DNA of 64,000 bases from Anaerolineales bacterium HSG24 (GTDB lineage: Bacteria; Chloroflexota; Anaerolineae; 4572-78; J111): positions 1 through 64,000 of the forward strand of contig JAUCGB010000003.1 of assembly GCA_030377895.1 (NCBI GenBank), in the 5' to 3' direction. The notes beneath the pieces are model-generated. The model made no database searches. It worked only from the letters and a program-made list of their open reading frames with translations, and was not told the DNA's origin. This document shows, piece after piece, positions 26,578 to 35,340 of the stretch. Numbering within the stretch: the first letter of the stretch is position 1; every line of letters begins with the position of its first letter. The position numbers and the translations under genes are program-made.

Positions 26578-27691
26578 TCAAGACCGTTCTCGTGGCGGTG
26601 GTGGACGTGGTGACCAACGTGGTAGCCGCGGACGTGGCGGAGACCGCGGCGGAGACCGTCAACGCACTCCATCGCGACAAACTTTGCCCGAAAGTTACGA
26701 CTTATATGTCCGATATCCCACCGAAACAGAAGATGATGTCCGACGTATCATTGGGAACCATCCCAAAGCCTACAATGAACTCGAATCAACTCATACTCGG
26801 ATATCTTTGTTAGCCACCTCATTGGTTGAACGAACCAAAGAGTTTTCCAAAAGTGGGCATCGCAAATTTGGCGGTGGATACCCGAATTTATTGCACAACA
26901 AACGAGGTGTGAACGAATACACCAAAACCATCATTCAGCCTGCCCTAGAGCAGCTGAAAATGCTTGAGATGTATCCGCCCAAGGTTGATGTGAACACCTT
27001 GCCGCTCCTCTCCTTTTTTATTCAGTTTCGATTTACCCTAACCCGTCCGTTTTATAGTCGAGACGATGACCAGTTTTACATTCACGAAAATCCTGTAATG
27101 AAGGAAAATGTGTTTAAAGTACCGATGGTGCGTCCTAGCAGTTGGAAAGGCACGTTGCGGGGTACGGCGACAAAAGTGGCCGCTAAATACCCTAAACTGG
27201 TTAATGAACTGTTTGGTTATGCTCGAGGAGATGACGACAGTGAGGACCCCGGTCAACGAAGTCGATTGATTTTTTACCCGACCTTTTTTGATGCGATTGA
27301 TTTGGACATGATCAACCCTCATAGCCGCCGCACCAAAGCCGGAACCGTGCCAATTACTTTGGAAGTTGTTCCGCCCGGTGCGACAGGTTATTTCACTTTA
27401 GTATACGTTCCCTTTAATTTAATTGGCCTTGGTGAGAAGGTCATTCGAACTCGGCTGGCCGGAGATATGCTGATAACCGTACAGACGATTGAACGGACGA
27501 TGTGTCGCTACGGCTTTTCTGCCAAGCGCAATCGAGGCTATGGACTAGTAGACCAACAACTGCCCGCCCGAACCAAATCGGAGCCAAGCGGACAGCTTCA
27601 CTTAAAGGGTGAGCCGTTACATACCTTCCGTTCTTTTAGCGAACTTAATAAAATTGCAGGCCAATTAATCAAAAAAATATCACGCCAATGA
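26567..27691 (+). CDS. Cmr6-like RAMP protein with N-terminal RGG-rich tail
   Basis: 374 residues. Residues 6-36 are almost only Arg, Gly and Asp (RGGGGRGDQRG, RGRGGDRGGD), an RGG box as in RNA-binding proteins. The body has RAMP features: VPMVRPSSWKGTLRG (about 185-199), DLDMINPHSRR (Cmr6-type NPH) and a Gly-rich RNRGYGLV loop near the end. Cmr6 joins the Cmr4 backbone to Cmr1. AGGAGG lies 6 nt before the ATG, inside the end of cmr1. The RAMP assignment is firm; Cmr6 rather than another Cas7-like subunit is probable. Confidence 0.75.
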   Translation: MAYNQDRSRGGGGRGDQRGSRGRGGDRGGDRQRTPSRQTLPESYDLYVRYPTETEDDVRRIIGNHPKAYNELESTHTRISLLATSLVERTKEFSKSGHRKFGGGYPNLLHNKRGVNEYTKTIIQPALEQLKMLEMYPPKVDVNTLPLLSFFIQFRFTLTRPFYSRDDDQFYIHENPVMKENVFKVPMVRPSSWKGTLRGTATKVAAKYPKLVNELFGYARGDDDSEDPGQRSRLIFYPTFFDAIDLDMINPHSRRTKAGTVPITLEVVPPGATGYFTLVYVPFNLIGLGEKVIRTRLAGDMLITVQTIERTMCRYGFSAKRNRGYGLVDQQLPARTKSEPSGQLHLKGEPLHTFRSFSELNKIAGQLIKKISRQ

Positions 27692-27701
27692 GGATATTAT
27701 A

Positions 27702-28691
27702 GTGAGTAAACCTTATTTAACCCAATTATATTATATAATGACCTTGGAGCCACTTCATGTCGGCACCAAAGAGATGGCCTTGGGCCGAGTTGATAATACG
27801 ATTATCCGAGACCAAGCTAGCGGTTTGCCAAAAATACCGGCCACATCCTTGTCCGGGGCAACTCGTGGTGCTACGGCCCTCCATTACCCAGAAAAGTTTA
27901 TGTATCCCGTCACCAATGAAGCGGGTGAAACCGTGTATGCCAGTTGCTCAGGACGAGGCTCTCACGATGTGGAAGATACCTGCGGTCAGCGAGACTGCCC
28001 CGTATGTGTCTGTTATGGTTTTAAGAATAGTGATGAACGTTCTTTGACGAGCATGGTACAGTTCCAAGATAGTCATATCCTGTTTTATCCGGTTGCGACT
28101 ATGGCTGGCCCTGTTTGGATTGTTTCGCTCAGTACGTTACGCATGTTTTTGGAGAGCGATTTTTTACCCAAAGATGGCCTAGATTTACAGATTTCTGAAA
28201 ACTCCTACCAGATTCAAACGTCCATAGGCGCATCGGGCAAACTGAACATGGGCTGGGTATTACTAGACATTGCCAACAAAAAACCACCTATTACCCCTGC
28301 TGGACAAAAAATATTGAGCCAGTTTGGTATAAGTAACGAGATATTAAGACGAACTGTGGCTGTGCCAACCTCACTGTTTGGACAACTGGTCAACAATAAC
28401 CTAGAGGTTCGCACCTCCAACGCTATCGACAAAATCACCGGTACAGTGATGCAGGGCGCGTTATTTACCTATGAGGCGGTACCACGTGGTACGATTTTCT
28501 GGACGCAAGTTGTCTATAAAGACCCTAGCCACTTTAGCCTAGATAACAAACCATTGGAACAGGGCCTATTGTGGGTGCAACAACAGGTCGAACTCGGTCT
28601 GCGTACTCTTAACCCGATGGGGTTAGGTGGCAAAGTTACCCGTGGTATGGGGCGAGTAAAACTACTCAATTTGATAACAGAGGGGATATAA
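27702..28691 (+). CDS. cmr4: Cmr4-like backbone RAMP nuclease
   Basis: 329 residues; GTG start with GAGG 8 nt before it. Cmr4 forms the crRNA-binding filament of type III-B complexes and cuts target RNA every six nucleotides. Visible are LEPLHVGTKE, the segment GRVDNTIIRD with the Asp (about residue 30) that matches the catalytic Asp of Cmr4, and PATSLSGATRG. A Cys cluster (CGQRDCPVCVCYG) may bind zinc. DSHILFYPVATMAGPVWIV and a Gly-rich GLGGKVTRGMG end are also typical. The nuclease therefore looks intact. Confidence 0.87.
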   Translation: MSKPYLTQLYYIMTLEPLHVGTKEMALGRVDNTIIRDQASGLPKIPATSLSGATRGATALHYPEKFMYPVTNEAGETVYASCSGRGSHDVEDTCGQRDCPVCVCYGFKNSDERSLTSMVQFQDSHILFYPVATMAGPVWIVSLSTLRMFLESDFLPKDGLDLQISENSYQIQTSIGASGKLNMGWVLLDIANKKPPITPAGQKILSQFGISNEILRRTVAVPTSLFGQLVNNNLEVRTSNAIDKITGTVMQGALFTYEAVPRGTIFWTQVVYKDPSHFSLDNKPLEQGLLWVQQQVELGLRTLNPMGLGGKVTRGMGRVKLLNLITEGI

Positions 28692-28695
28692 ACAG

Positions 28696-29112
28696 ATGAC
28701 GATCCAAAACCTTGATTTTTACTGTGTTGATTTTGCCCAGCATATTGCTGATACGTTATTAAAAGAAGACAATCCTGTTTCTGGTGATGACGTGGCTCAA
28801 TTTGCAACCCGTTTTCTGGGTATTTTACACGCTAACGGTTTGTATGCAACATTGCTTTATACGGTTTGGAAGCGATATAATGGCACAAAACGAGAACGAA
28901 GAGTTGCCGCCGCGGTGGACGAACAGCTTGTTGGCAAACCGGGTCAGCAGAGTTTACTTCGTTTAGATGCCATGCAATTCTCCTTAAACGAATCACAAGA
29001 TGCCTTGGCCGTTGGGCGGACGCTTTCCCAAAATTTGGAGAATATCTTCTTAGCCAAAGATTTGCTTAATCGTACCATGACTTATGTACGGTATCATGGT
29101 AAAACAGGGTAA
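28696..29112 (+). CDS. cmr5: Cmr5-like small subunit
   Basis: 138 residues, predicted all-helical. The segment LGILHANGLYATLLYTVWKR (about 41-60) and the end LLNRTMTYVRYH match Cmr5, which lines the minor filament next to Cmr4. It starts 4 nt after cmr4, with GAGGGGA before the ATG. It ends the operon: the next 385 bp hold hairpins, a terminator and a family C repeat, but no gene and no CRISPR repeats. Confidence 0.8.
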   Translation: MTIQNLDFYCVDFAQHIADTLLKEDNPVSGDDVAQFATRFLGILHANGLYATLLYTVWKRYNGTKRERRVAAAVDEQLVGKPGQQSLLRLDAMQFSLNESQDALAVGRTLSQNLENIFLAKDLLNRTMTYVRYHGKTG

Positions 29113-29314
29113 CACCTCAACCTTTGAGGCATCCTCATGTGTTGTAAAACCGTGAGGTTTTGCCTCATACACGAGCAAATTGCATGTGATTTTGTACTAC
29201 CCCTTGTTTTACTAATCATCAACCCTAAGTCTGCAAATATTTGTTCTTACCATCGAACAATGGGATATTGTTTGTTATCCTATGCATGTATATTCAATGA
29301 TACTGGCCAATGAT

Positions 29315-29360
29315 GCCTCCCGAATAATTCGGTTTAGCCGAACGGGAGGCTTTTATTTTT
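29315..29360 (+). terminator. Terminator in the cmr-GT4 gap
   Basis: GCCTCCCG...CGGTT and AACGGGAGGC pair and are followed by TTTTATTTTT. Confidence 0.7.
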
Positions 29361-29461
29361 GGTAGTCCTGCATATGTAGTGATGGGGAAATCCGGAGTGC
29401 AAGGCTTGCCTTGCATGCAAAGCAAGCTTTGCACTCCTATCACTACTTCTGCATCACTACC
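29361..29461. repeat. Modular repeat family C, copy with core B
   Basis: The same outer arms as copy 1 (GGTAGTCCTGCA; TGCATCACTACC) but with core B (GGAGTGCAAGG...TTTGCACTCC) in place of core A. Probable target duplication TTATTTTT/TTCTTTTT with one mismatch, placed in the T-run of the preceding terminator. Confidence 0.8.
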
Positions 29462-29497
29462 TTCTTTTTATCAAAAAATTGAGGTGAATAACGATTT

Positions 29498-30607
29498 ATG
29501 CAAATAGGGATTGATGCAAGGTTAGTGTTCTATAATCACGCCGGAATTGGTCAATATATTATAAGACTTATTGAATCTCTGGCGAGAAAACACTCTGATG
29601 AGGATAAGTTTGTTATTTTGCAAAGCCGCAAAGATAAGGCCAATAGTATTCAAGCTAATGGATTTGATCGTAAATCATTGTGGACCCCTAGTCATAATCG
29701 TTTTGAACAGTTTGCCCTTAGCTTTGAGGTTTCTCGTCTCGGTCTTGATTTGCTTCATAGCCCCGATTTTATCCCTCCTTTTAGGCGTAACTGTAAATCG
29801 GTCATCACCGTTCACGATTTGGCTTTTTTACTATACCCCCATTTTTTAACCAAAGAGAGCGCGCGTTACTACGGTCAAATCGACCATGCTTGGCGAAACA
29901 CCGACCATATTATAGCGGTTTCGGAAGCGACCAAACAGGATAGCATTAAAATGTTGGGCGTACCCGAAAGTAAAATAACCGTGATTCATGAAGCCGCTAA
30001 CCCCATCTATAAACCGCTTCCAACTGATGAGGCCAAACAGTACGTCAAAAAACGGTATAAACTGGACAGGGACTTTATCCTGTTTGTGAGTACCATTGAA
30101 CCCCGCAAAAATCTACCCGGCCTGCTTCAAGCCTATCGCTGTTTGCTCGACGATTATAAGCGCAATGAGATGCTTGTCCTCGCCGGAGGGAATGGCTGGT
30201 TATGGGAAGAGGTCTATGAAACGGTTGACCGACTTAACTTAAATTCACACGTTTCCTTTTTAGGGCATGTTCCCTCCGAGGATTTAGTCTATATCTACAA
30301 CGCGGCCAATTTATTTGTCCATCCCGCCTTTTACGAAGGCTTCGGTCTGCCCCCACTTGAGGCCATGAGCTGTGGTGTACCCGTCATTGTCTCGAATACC
30401 TCCGCCTTTCCCGAAGTAGTCGGTGATGCGGGGATCATGATTAACCCGCATGATCTGGATGGCCTGACTGTCGCCATGTGGCGAATTTTAACCGAGCCAG
30501 AGCTAAGTGAGAAGTTGGTTAAAAAAGGGTTCAAACGAGCCAAAAGCTTCTCTTGGGATCGGGCAGCAGAAGAGACTTTAGCCGTTTATCACCAAGTTTG
30601 TGACTAG
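29498..30607 (+). CDS. Family 4 glycosyltransferase (first of a pair)
   Basis: 369 residues. GT-B fold with GIDARLVFYNHAGIGQYI at the start and the nucleotide-sugar site EPRKNLPGLLQAY, then FYEGFGLPPLEAMSCGVPVI carrying the E-x7-E motif. This group includes mannosyl- and rhamnosyltransferases of cell-surface polysaccharides. GAGGTGA precedes the ATG. It ends in TAG, and the next glycosyltransferase continues in the same frame. Confidence 0.93.
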   Translation: MQIGIDARLVFYNHAGIGQYIIRLIESLARKHSDEDKFVILQSRKDKANSIQANGFDRKSLWTPSHNRFEQFALSFEVSRLGLDLLHSPDFIPPFRRNCKSVITVHDLAFLLYPHFLTKESARYYGQIDHAWRNTDHIIAVSEATKQDSIKMLGVPESKITVIHEAANPIYKPLPTDEAKQYVKKRYKLDRDFILFVSTIEPRKNLPGLLQAYRCLLDDYKRNEMLVLAGGNGWLWEEVYETVDRLNLNSHVSFLGHVPSEDLVYIYNAANLFVHPAFYEGFGLPPLEAMSCGVPVIVSNTSAFPEVVGDAGIMINPHDLDGLTVAMWRILTEPELSEKLVKKGFKRAKSFSWDRAAEETLAVYHQVCD

Positions 30608-30619
30608 GGCGAATTCGCT

Positions 30620-31822
30620 ATTCATATATTACTGCTAACCCCTCAACGTCCCTACCCGCCTCATCAAGGGACCACACTCCGTAACTTTAACCTAATTAAA
30701 GAGTTGGTTAAACGCCACACTGTTTGTGTATTAACTTTTCTTGAACCGGATCAAAATCCAGTCGATTCTGGCCCCTTGGTCGAATGGTGCGACTGGGTCG
30801 AGACGCTTCCTGTTCCTCAACGTTCCACCGCCTTGCGATTGCGTCAAATGGTGACGACCAAGCGTCCAGATATGAGTTGGCGTTTATGGTCGCCCGACTT
30901 TGCCAATCGTTTGCAAATCATTTTGAGCGAACAGTCGTTTGATGTCGTAGAAATCGAAGGCATCGAAATGGCCCCTTATCTACCTTTTATTGAGCAAGCC
31001 ATCCCCAAACCCCTAATTATTTACGATGCTCATAACGCCGAGTGGATTTTGCAATATCGGGCTTGGCTGGCTGACCGTAAAAATCCACGGCGCTGGCCTG
31101 CCGCGCTCTACAGTGCGATACAGTGGCGACGGTTGTGGCGGTACGAAGCCGACTTATTGAATCGAGTTGACCATACCATTGCCATGTCCGAGCCGGATCA
31201 GAACGCCTTACAAAAAGTTGCCGCTTACGCGCCTATGACGATTGTGCCAAACGGCGTTGACCTCGTGAGCTACGGACAGTTTGCTGGTCAGCCGATCTCG
31301 TATGATTTGTTATTTACTGGCAAGATGGATTTTCGACCCAACATTGATGCCGTCCTCTGGTTTTCCGAGTATGTGTTACCCCTGATTCATGCTCAACGCC
31401 CCGAAACCACACTGGCAATTGTCGGTCAACGTCCACACCCACGACTTGATAGGATACGCTCGATACCGAATGTAACTGTCACTGGTTTTGTGGATGATGT
31501 GCGTCCTTATTTGGCTGGAGCAACCGTTTATGTCGCCCCGTTGCGAGTGGGCGGTGGGACTCGTCTCAAACTTATGGAAGCCATGGCCATCGGCTGTCCG
31601 ATTGTCTCTACCACCGTTGGGGCAGAGGGATTTCCGGCTCGCCATAATCAAGAACTACTCCTCGCCGACCAACCCGCTGAGTTCGCCAAGGCGGTCTTAG
31701 CCTTACTCAACCAACCTCAGCGCCGGGCCGAGCTAGGCCAAATGGGAAGAATCTTCGCCTACACCCATTATGGATGGGATCGGTTAGTGCCTCAGTTGGA
31801 GCAGATATACCATTTTCCTTGA
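30620..31822 (+). CDS. Family 4 glycosyltransferase (second of a pair), probable ATT start
   Basis: About 400 residues. The conserved family N-terminus (IHILLLTPQRPYPPHQGTT, then LRNFNLIKELV) begins at the ATT at 30620. No ATG, GTG or TTG lies between the preceding in-frame TAG (30605-30607) and this block, so ATT is the likely start, with AGGG about 10 nt upstream; a TTG at 30704 would cut off the first Rossmann strand. The C-terminal half has LLFTGKMDFRPNIDAVLWF, VTGFVDDVRPYLAGA and KLMEAMAIGCPIVST. It surely functions with the gene before it in surface glycan assembly (inference). Confidence 0.88.
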   Translation: MHILLLTPQRPYPPHQGTTLRNFNLIKELVKRHTVCVLTFLEPDQNPVDSGPLVEWCDWVETLPVPQRSTALRLRQMVTTKRPDMSWRLWSPDFANRLQIILSEQSFDVVEIEGIEMAPYLPFIEQAIPKPLIIYDAHNAEWILQYRAWLADRKNPRRWPAALYSAIQWRRLWRYEADLLNRVDHTIAMSEPDQNALQKVAAYAPMTIVPNGVDLVSYGQFAGQPISYDLLFTGKMDFRPNIDAVLWFSEYVLPLIHAQRPETTLAIVGQRPHPRLDRIRSIPNVTVTGFVDDVRPYLAGATVYVAPLRVGGGTRLKLMEAMAIGCPIVSTTVGAEGFPARHNQELLLADQPAEFAKAVLALLNQPQRRAELGQMGRIFAYTHYGWDRLVPQLEQIYHFP

Positions 31823-31866
31823 ATATCAAAATATCAAAAGGCCTAACGGCCATGTTGACTGCTGGA

Positions 31867-32051
31867 CTTGCTACCCGATAAAGTGGCTTAGGGAAGACTA
31901 AAACAGGAACACAGAGTATTCACAGAGAAGCACAGAGTGACACAGAGTAATACAAAGGAAAAATAAATCGTTTTTTCTCTGTGAATCTCCGTGTTCCTCT
32001 GTGAAACTCTGTGTTAATTAGTTCAGATTAAATTTTCTGTCGGGTACTAAG
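31867..32051. repeat. MITE family B, full-length copy 4 (185 bp)
   Basis: Ends CTTGCTACCCGATA and GTCGGGTACTAAG. The 9-bp target duplication ACTGCTGGA lies at 31858-31866 and 32052-32060. The rest of this gap holds only a short GAATCCC/GGAATGAC repeat near 32090. Confidence 0.9.
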
Positions 32052-32160
32052 ACTGCTGGAGAAAAAAGTTCCTCAAACTCATATCAGTCGGGGGATTCCT
32101 CGCCTTCGGCTCGGAATGACATGGGAAGTGCATCAGTCAACGGGGCATCACCTTGTCAAG

Positions 32161-34230
32161 CTACTCTCGCTTCAAAAGCATCAATGTTACATCATCACAT
32201 TGGTGCGATTCTTCAGAGAACTGGTCAACCCAAGTCAAGATAGAATCCTGAATGACCTGAATTGGAGACTCTGAATTGGCCTGAGCCGCTACCAAGAGAC
32301 GTTGGTCGCCAAATAATTCATCCTGTTGGTTGGGAGTTTCGGTGATACCATCAGTATACAAAATCAACATGTCACTTGGAGCTAGTTCAACCGTTTTCGC
32401 TTCCCAACTGGCTTCCTCCAATATTCCTAATGGCATTCCAGTATTTCGTAATCCTTGCGACTTAGGCAAACTCTGTAGCTTGCTTGGGGGTTGAGCTTTC
32501 AAAAGATAGGGGGGGTTATGACCAGCGTTGGCGTAAACCAATCGCCCGGTGGCAGGATCAAGGATACCATAAAAAACGGTGACAAACATCTTGTTACGGG
32601 TATCGGTCAAGATACGTCGGTTGGTCGCGGCCAGAACTAGGTCTGGCCGAGTCAGGTATTCACGGGCATAGGTCCGAATCAGGGTTTGACTCAAAGCCAT
32701 AAATAGAGCCGCGCCCATACCTTTATCGGTAACATCAGCAATAACCAAACCCAAGTAGCTATTAGGTAACTGTATTACGTCGTAGAAATCGCCCGATGTT
32801 TCTTTGCACGGTTTCAAAATAGCAGTCAGTTGCCACCCTTCAATTTTGGGTAAGGTTTCGGGTATGAAGCTGGCTTGAACTTGCCAAGCAAGGGCTAATT
32901 CTTGGGTCAATTTTTGATGTTCTAGGGTTTGCCGATACACCTCGGCTCGGTGCAAAGCAGAGGCTATTTGCTCGGACAGAACCTGCAAAGCTGGTCGCAA
33001 ATCTGTTACAACATCCTCAAAATGTATGCTTTCCAGAACTAAACAGATGCCTCCCAAAGATTTAGCCTCTTGGGTGGATAGAATGGGGGTAAGAACCACA
33101 GGGTATATGGTTGGCTCTCTAGTCCAAGGTAACTTGCACCCGGGTACAAAATGAATAGGTTGAGGGTCAGGAATCCACCAAGTCCAGATGTCTTCGCTTA
33201 TCAAGGGCATATCTTGGGGTAATTGGAGTAAAATCTGGCCGGAAAAGAGGCGAATCTCGACCTGGCGATACTGAAACATTTTAGGAACATAAATCTCCAA
33301 TAATCGAGGCAAACAGGAAGTATCGGCTGGAAGGGCCGCAAAAATCGCTCGACCTAACTGTTCTAACTGAGCCAATTCGCGGGAGCGTTGTTGGCTTAAC
33401 ACCAATGTTTGACTCAATCGTCGAGCCAACAGGCTGGCCAAAAGAATGCCTCCCATCAAAAAAAGATAGGCTCCCAGACCCATTTGAGTGTATAGGGCTG
33501 CCGCTAAAATGCCAAAGAATATCGGAATATTAGATACAAGTAGAAATTTGATGATTTGCCGATTTAATTCTGCTAGATTATCTTGAAGTAATTGAGAGAT
33601 AAGTTGAAAATAAATTCGAAAGGCCCACATAGACCAGAAAAAAAGTTCATTGAGCAAAACAAAAATTAGAACAGCCAAAAGAGCCGGCCAAAGTACAGTC
33701 AGTGTCAGGTTTTGTAGAGGAAAATGTCCTCCCAACCACTGATACGCCCTCAAACTTAACAAGAAACTTACTGTTTCTATCCCCATGTTAGCTATCAAAT
33801 TACGGATCCAATTCCACCATTGATATCTTGAGGCAAATCGAGGCCATTTAGTGCCATAAGTTCCCAATATATTCAGGACATGCAACCATATAGCCGTTGG
33901 GCCAAACAGCAATGTAGCAGATACAATCACAATTGCTTCTAGGTCATTGCCCTCATAACTATAGCTACCAGCTCGATTGCCAGTGATTTGAAAGAATGAT
34001 AGCCGGCTGAATATAAAACTTAACCCTAGTAGAAGCAACAATATCGGCCATTGTCTGTACACTAAGTCCAGATTGGTTTCCCTCATCAACCAGCCGAGGC
34101 CAACAATAACAAAAGGCAAGGTGTAGAGCGTTCCAAATAATTCACCCAACAGTGAGACGCGATCGGGTTCGGCCAGTGTATCAACGTCGGGCCATAGTTT
34201 TTTGGCAAGAAGCGTTAAAAATTTCTTCAT
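32161..34230 (-). CDS. Membrane SpoIIE/RsbU-type serine phosphatase with GAF-like domain
   Basis: 689 residues. About seven transmembrane helices fill residues 25-270. A GAF-like sensory domain spans about 290-440, then a coiled coil. The PP2C-type phosphatase (about 470-689) shows ETSGDFYDV, VIADVTDKGMGAALFMA, YANAGHNPPYLL and YTDGITET. Such enzymes dephosphorylate STAS proteins in partner switching. The ATG overlaps the stop of the RsbW-like gene (ATGA), so the two are translationally coupled. Confidence 0.92.
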   Translation of the reverse strand: MKKFLTLLAKKLWPDVDTLAEPDRVSLLGELFGTLYTLPFVIVGLGWLMRETNLDLVYRQWPILLLLLGLSFIFSRLSFFQITGNRAGSYSYEGNDLEAIVIVSATLLFGPTAIWLHVLNILGTYGTKWPRFASRYQWWNWIRNLIANMGIETVSFLLSLRAYQWLGGHFPLQNLTLTVLWPALLAVLIFVLLNELFFWSMWAFRIYFQLISQLLQDNLAELNRQIIKFLLVSNIPIFFGILAAALYTQMGLGAYLFLMGGILLASLLARRLSQTLVLSQQRSRELAQLEQLGRAIFAALPADTSCLPRLLEIYVPKMFQYRQVEIRLFSGQILLQLPQDMPLISEDIWTWWIPDPQPIHFVPGCKLPWTREPTIYPVVLTPILSTQEAKSLGGICLVLESIHFEDVVTDLRPALQVLSEQIASALHRAEVYRQTLEHQKLTQELALAWQVQASFIPETLPKIEGWQLTAILKPCKETSGDFYDVIQLPNSYLGLVIADVTDKGMGAALFMALSQTLIRTYAREYLTRPDLVLAATNRRILTDTRNKMFVTVFYGILDPATGRLVYANAGHNPPYLLKAQPPSKLQSLPKSQGLRNTGMPLGILEEASWEAKTVELAPSDMLILYTDGITETPNQQDELFGDQRLLVAAQANSESPIQVIQDSILTWVDQFSEESHQCDDVTLMLLKRE

Positions 34231-34649
34231 AGACGGTGCTTGAATAGAATCAACTGGTTGCCTTCGGGCGTACCAAATTTGAACTCAATACTATCGACCA
34301 ATTTGCGGATACAGAACACCCCCATACCCCGCGATGATCGTTCCGGCAAAGGAGCCTGGGTGTCTAGTTCGGTAACTTGGGAAGGGTCAAATGGCATGCC
34401 TTGATCATAAATAATGACCTGCAAGCCATCTTTTTGGAGGTGATAAGTCAGATGAATTTGTCCTCGACCTTCACCGCCATAGGCATGTTCTATAATATTG
34501 GTGCAGGCTTCGTCTACGGCCATTTGTACGGCATAAGTGGCCCGGTCGTCTAACCCTGCCTGAACGGCGGCCTGATTGATAAAACCATCTATTTTGGCTA
34601 AATTTTCAAAATGACCTGAAACCGTGAGTTGATTTTCGGAAATTGTCAT
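34227..34649 (-). CDS. RsbW-like serine kinase / anti-sigma factor
   Basis: 140 residues. GHKL ATPase domain: N box VDEACTNIIEHAYGG, G1 IYDQGMPFDP and G2 SSRGMGVFCIRKLVD. RsbW-type proteins phosphorylate a STAS antagonist and, when free, bind a sigma factor or other target. It lies between the STAS gene and the phosphatase gene, forming a complete switch. No sigma factor gene is in the window. Confidence 0.92.
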   Translation of the reverse strand: MTISENQLTVSGHFENLAKIDGFINQAAVQAGLDDRATYAVQMAVDEACTNIIEHAYGGEGRGQIHLTYHLQKDGLQVIIYDQGMPFDPSQVTELDTQAPLPERSSRGMGVFCIRKLVDSIEFKFGTPEGNQLILFKHRL

Positions 34650-34658
34650 AGGATTCGG

Positions 34659-34701
34659 AATTAAATAAGTTGTGTATTAGTTTTACACAACTTATTTAAT
34701 T
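34659..34701. promoter_or_regulatory. 18-bp perfect inverted repeat upstream of the RsbW-like gene
   Basis: AATTAAATAAGTTGTGTA (34659-34676) and its exact inverse (34684-34701), 7-base loop, only 10 bp before the ATG. Operator, or mRNA hairpin that covers the start; I cannot decide between them. Confidence 0.5.
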
Positions 34702-34713
34702 TACCTATGACAC

Positions 34714-34763
34714 CAAAAAAAGCCGTCACTCTGGCTAAAAAGCAGATAGGGATGGCTTTTTTT
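34714..34763 (-). terminator. Terminator after the STAS gene
   Basis: On the minus strand AAAAAAGCCATCC pairs with the distal GACGGCTTTTTTT. It separates the STAS gene from the RsbW-like gene. Confidence 0.6.
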
Positions 34764-34804
34764 GATGTCGTTAAAGTGAATAGAAGTAAAAATAGAAGCT
34801 ACTA

Positions 34805-35140
34805 CTAGAAGCTACCCACTGCCTCAATGTCGTTATCGAATATTTTGAATAGAGGTTTTAACCCGGTTAGGTCCAGAACCTCCTCTATCTTGAGCGGGAG
34901 TTCAGCCAAAACTAGTTCACCCCGTTTCAAATATCTGCAAGTTTTCTGGGTATCAACTAATTCTCCCAACCCAGCGCTAGAAATGAAGGTAACATCTTTC
35001 ATGTTTAAAACAATTTTATAGCGACCTGCATCCTTAATTGAGGCCAGAGTTTGGGCCAAGATTTTTACAGTTGAACTATCTATTCTACCTTCAGCGATGA
35101 CGACATCGCATCGACGTAAATTTTTTGTCGTAACTTTCAT
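34805..35140 (-). CDS. STAS-domain anti-sigma factor antagonist
   Basis: 111 residues, the size of a lone STAS domain. The conserved segment FISSAGLGELVD (about 53-64) contains the Ser that RsbW-type kinases phosphorylate. AGGAGGGG before the ATG predicts strong translation. With the kinase and phosphatase genes downstream it completes a partner-switching cassette. Confidence 0.92.
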   Translation of the reverse strand: MKVTTKNLRRCDVVIAEGRIDSSTVKILAQTLASIKDAGRYKIVLNMKDVTFISSAGLGELVDTQKTCRYLKRGELVLAELPLKIEEVLDLTGLKPLFKIFDNDIEAVGSF

Positions 35141-35287
35141 TATCCCCTCCTAAGCAAAGTGAGATTATTCAAAAATTTATCGTTTCTCAAAAAAACAAAA
35201 TTCTGGAAACGGATTGCGTCGCGCTCAGTTTTTTCGTGTTAATTCTATCCTAAAAAGCTATACAGCCCTTCAGAAAAAGATTTTCAC

Positions 35288-35340
35288 GTGACGCTACAAG
35301 CGTCACCTACGATAATTGGAGGTCACGCTTGTAGCGTGAC
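35288..35340. repeat. Palindromic repeat in the STAS-der gap
   Basis: GTGACGCTACAAGCGTCACC and GGTCACGCTTGTAGCGTGAC are inverse to each other, and each also folds on itself. Nothing else was recognised in 35141-35528. Confidence 0.65.

Noticed and set aside
30704-31822. TTG at 30704 as the start of the second glycosyltransferase
   Set aside because: The 28 codons upstream encode the conserved first strand and loop of the family.
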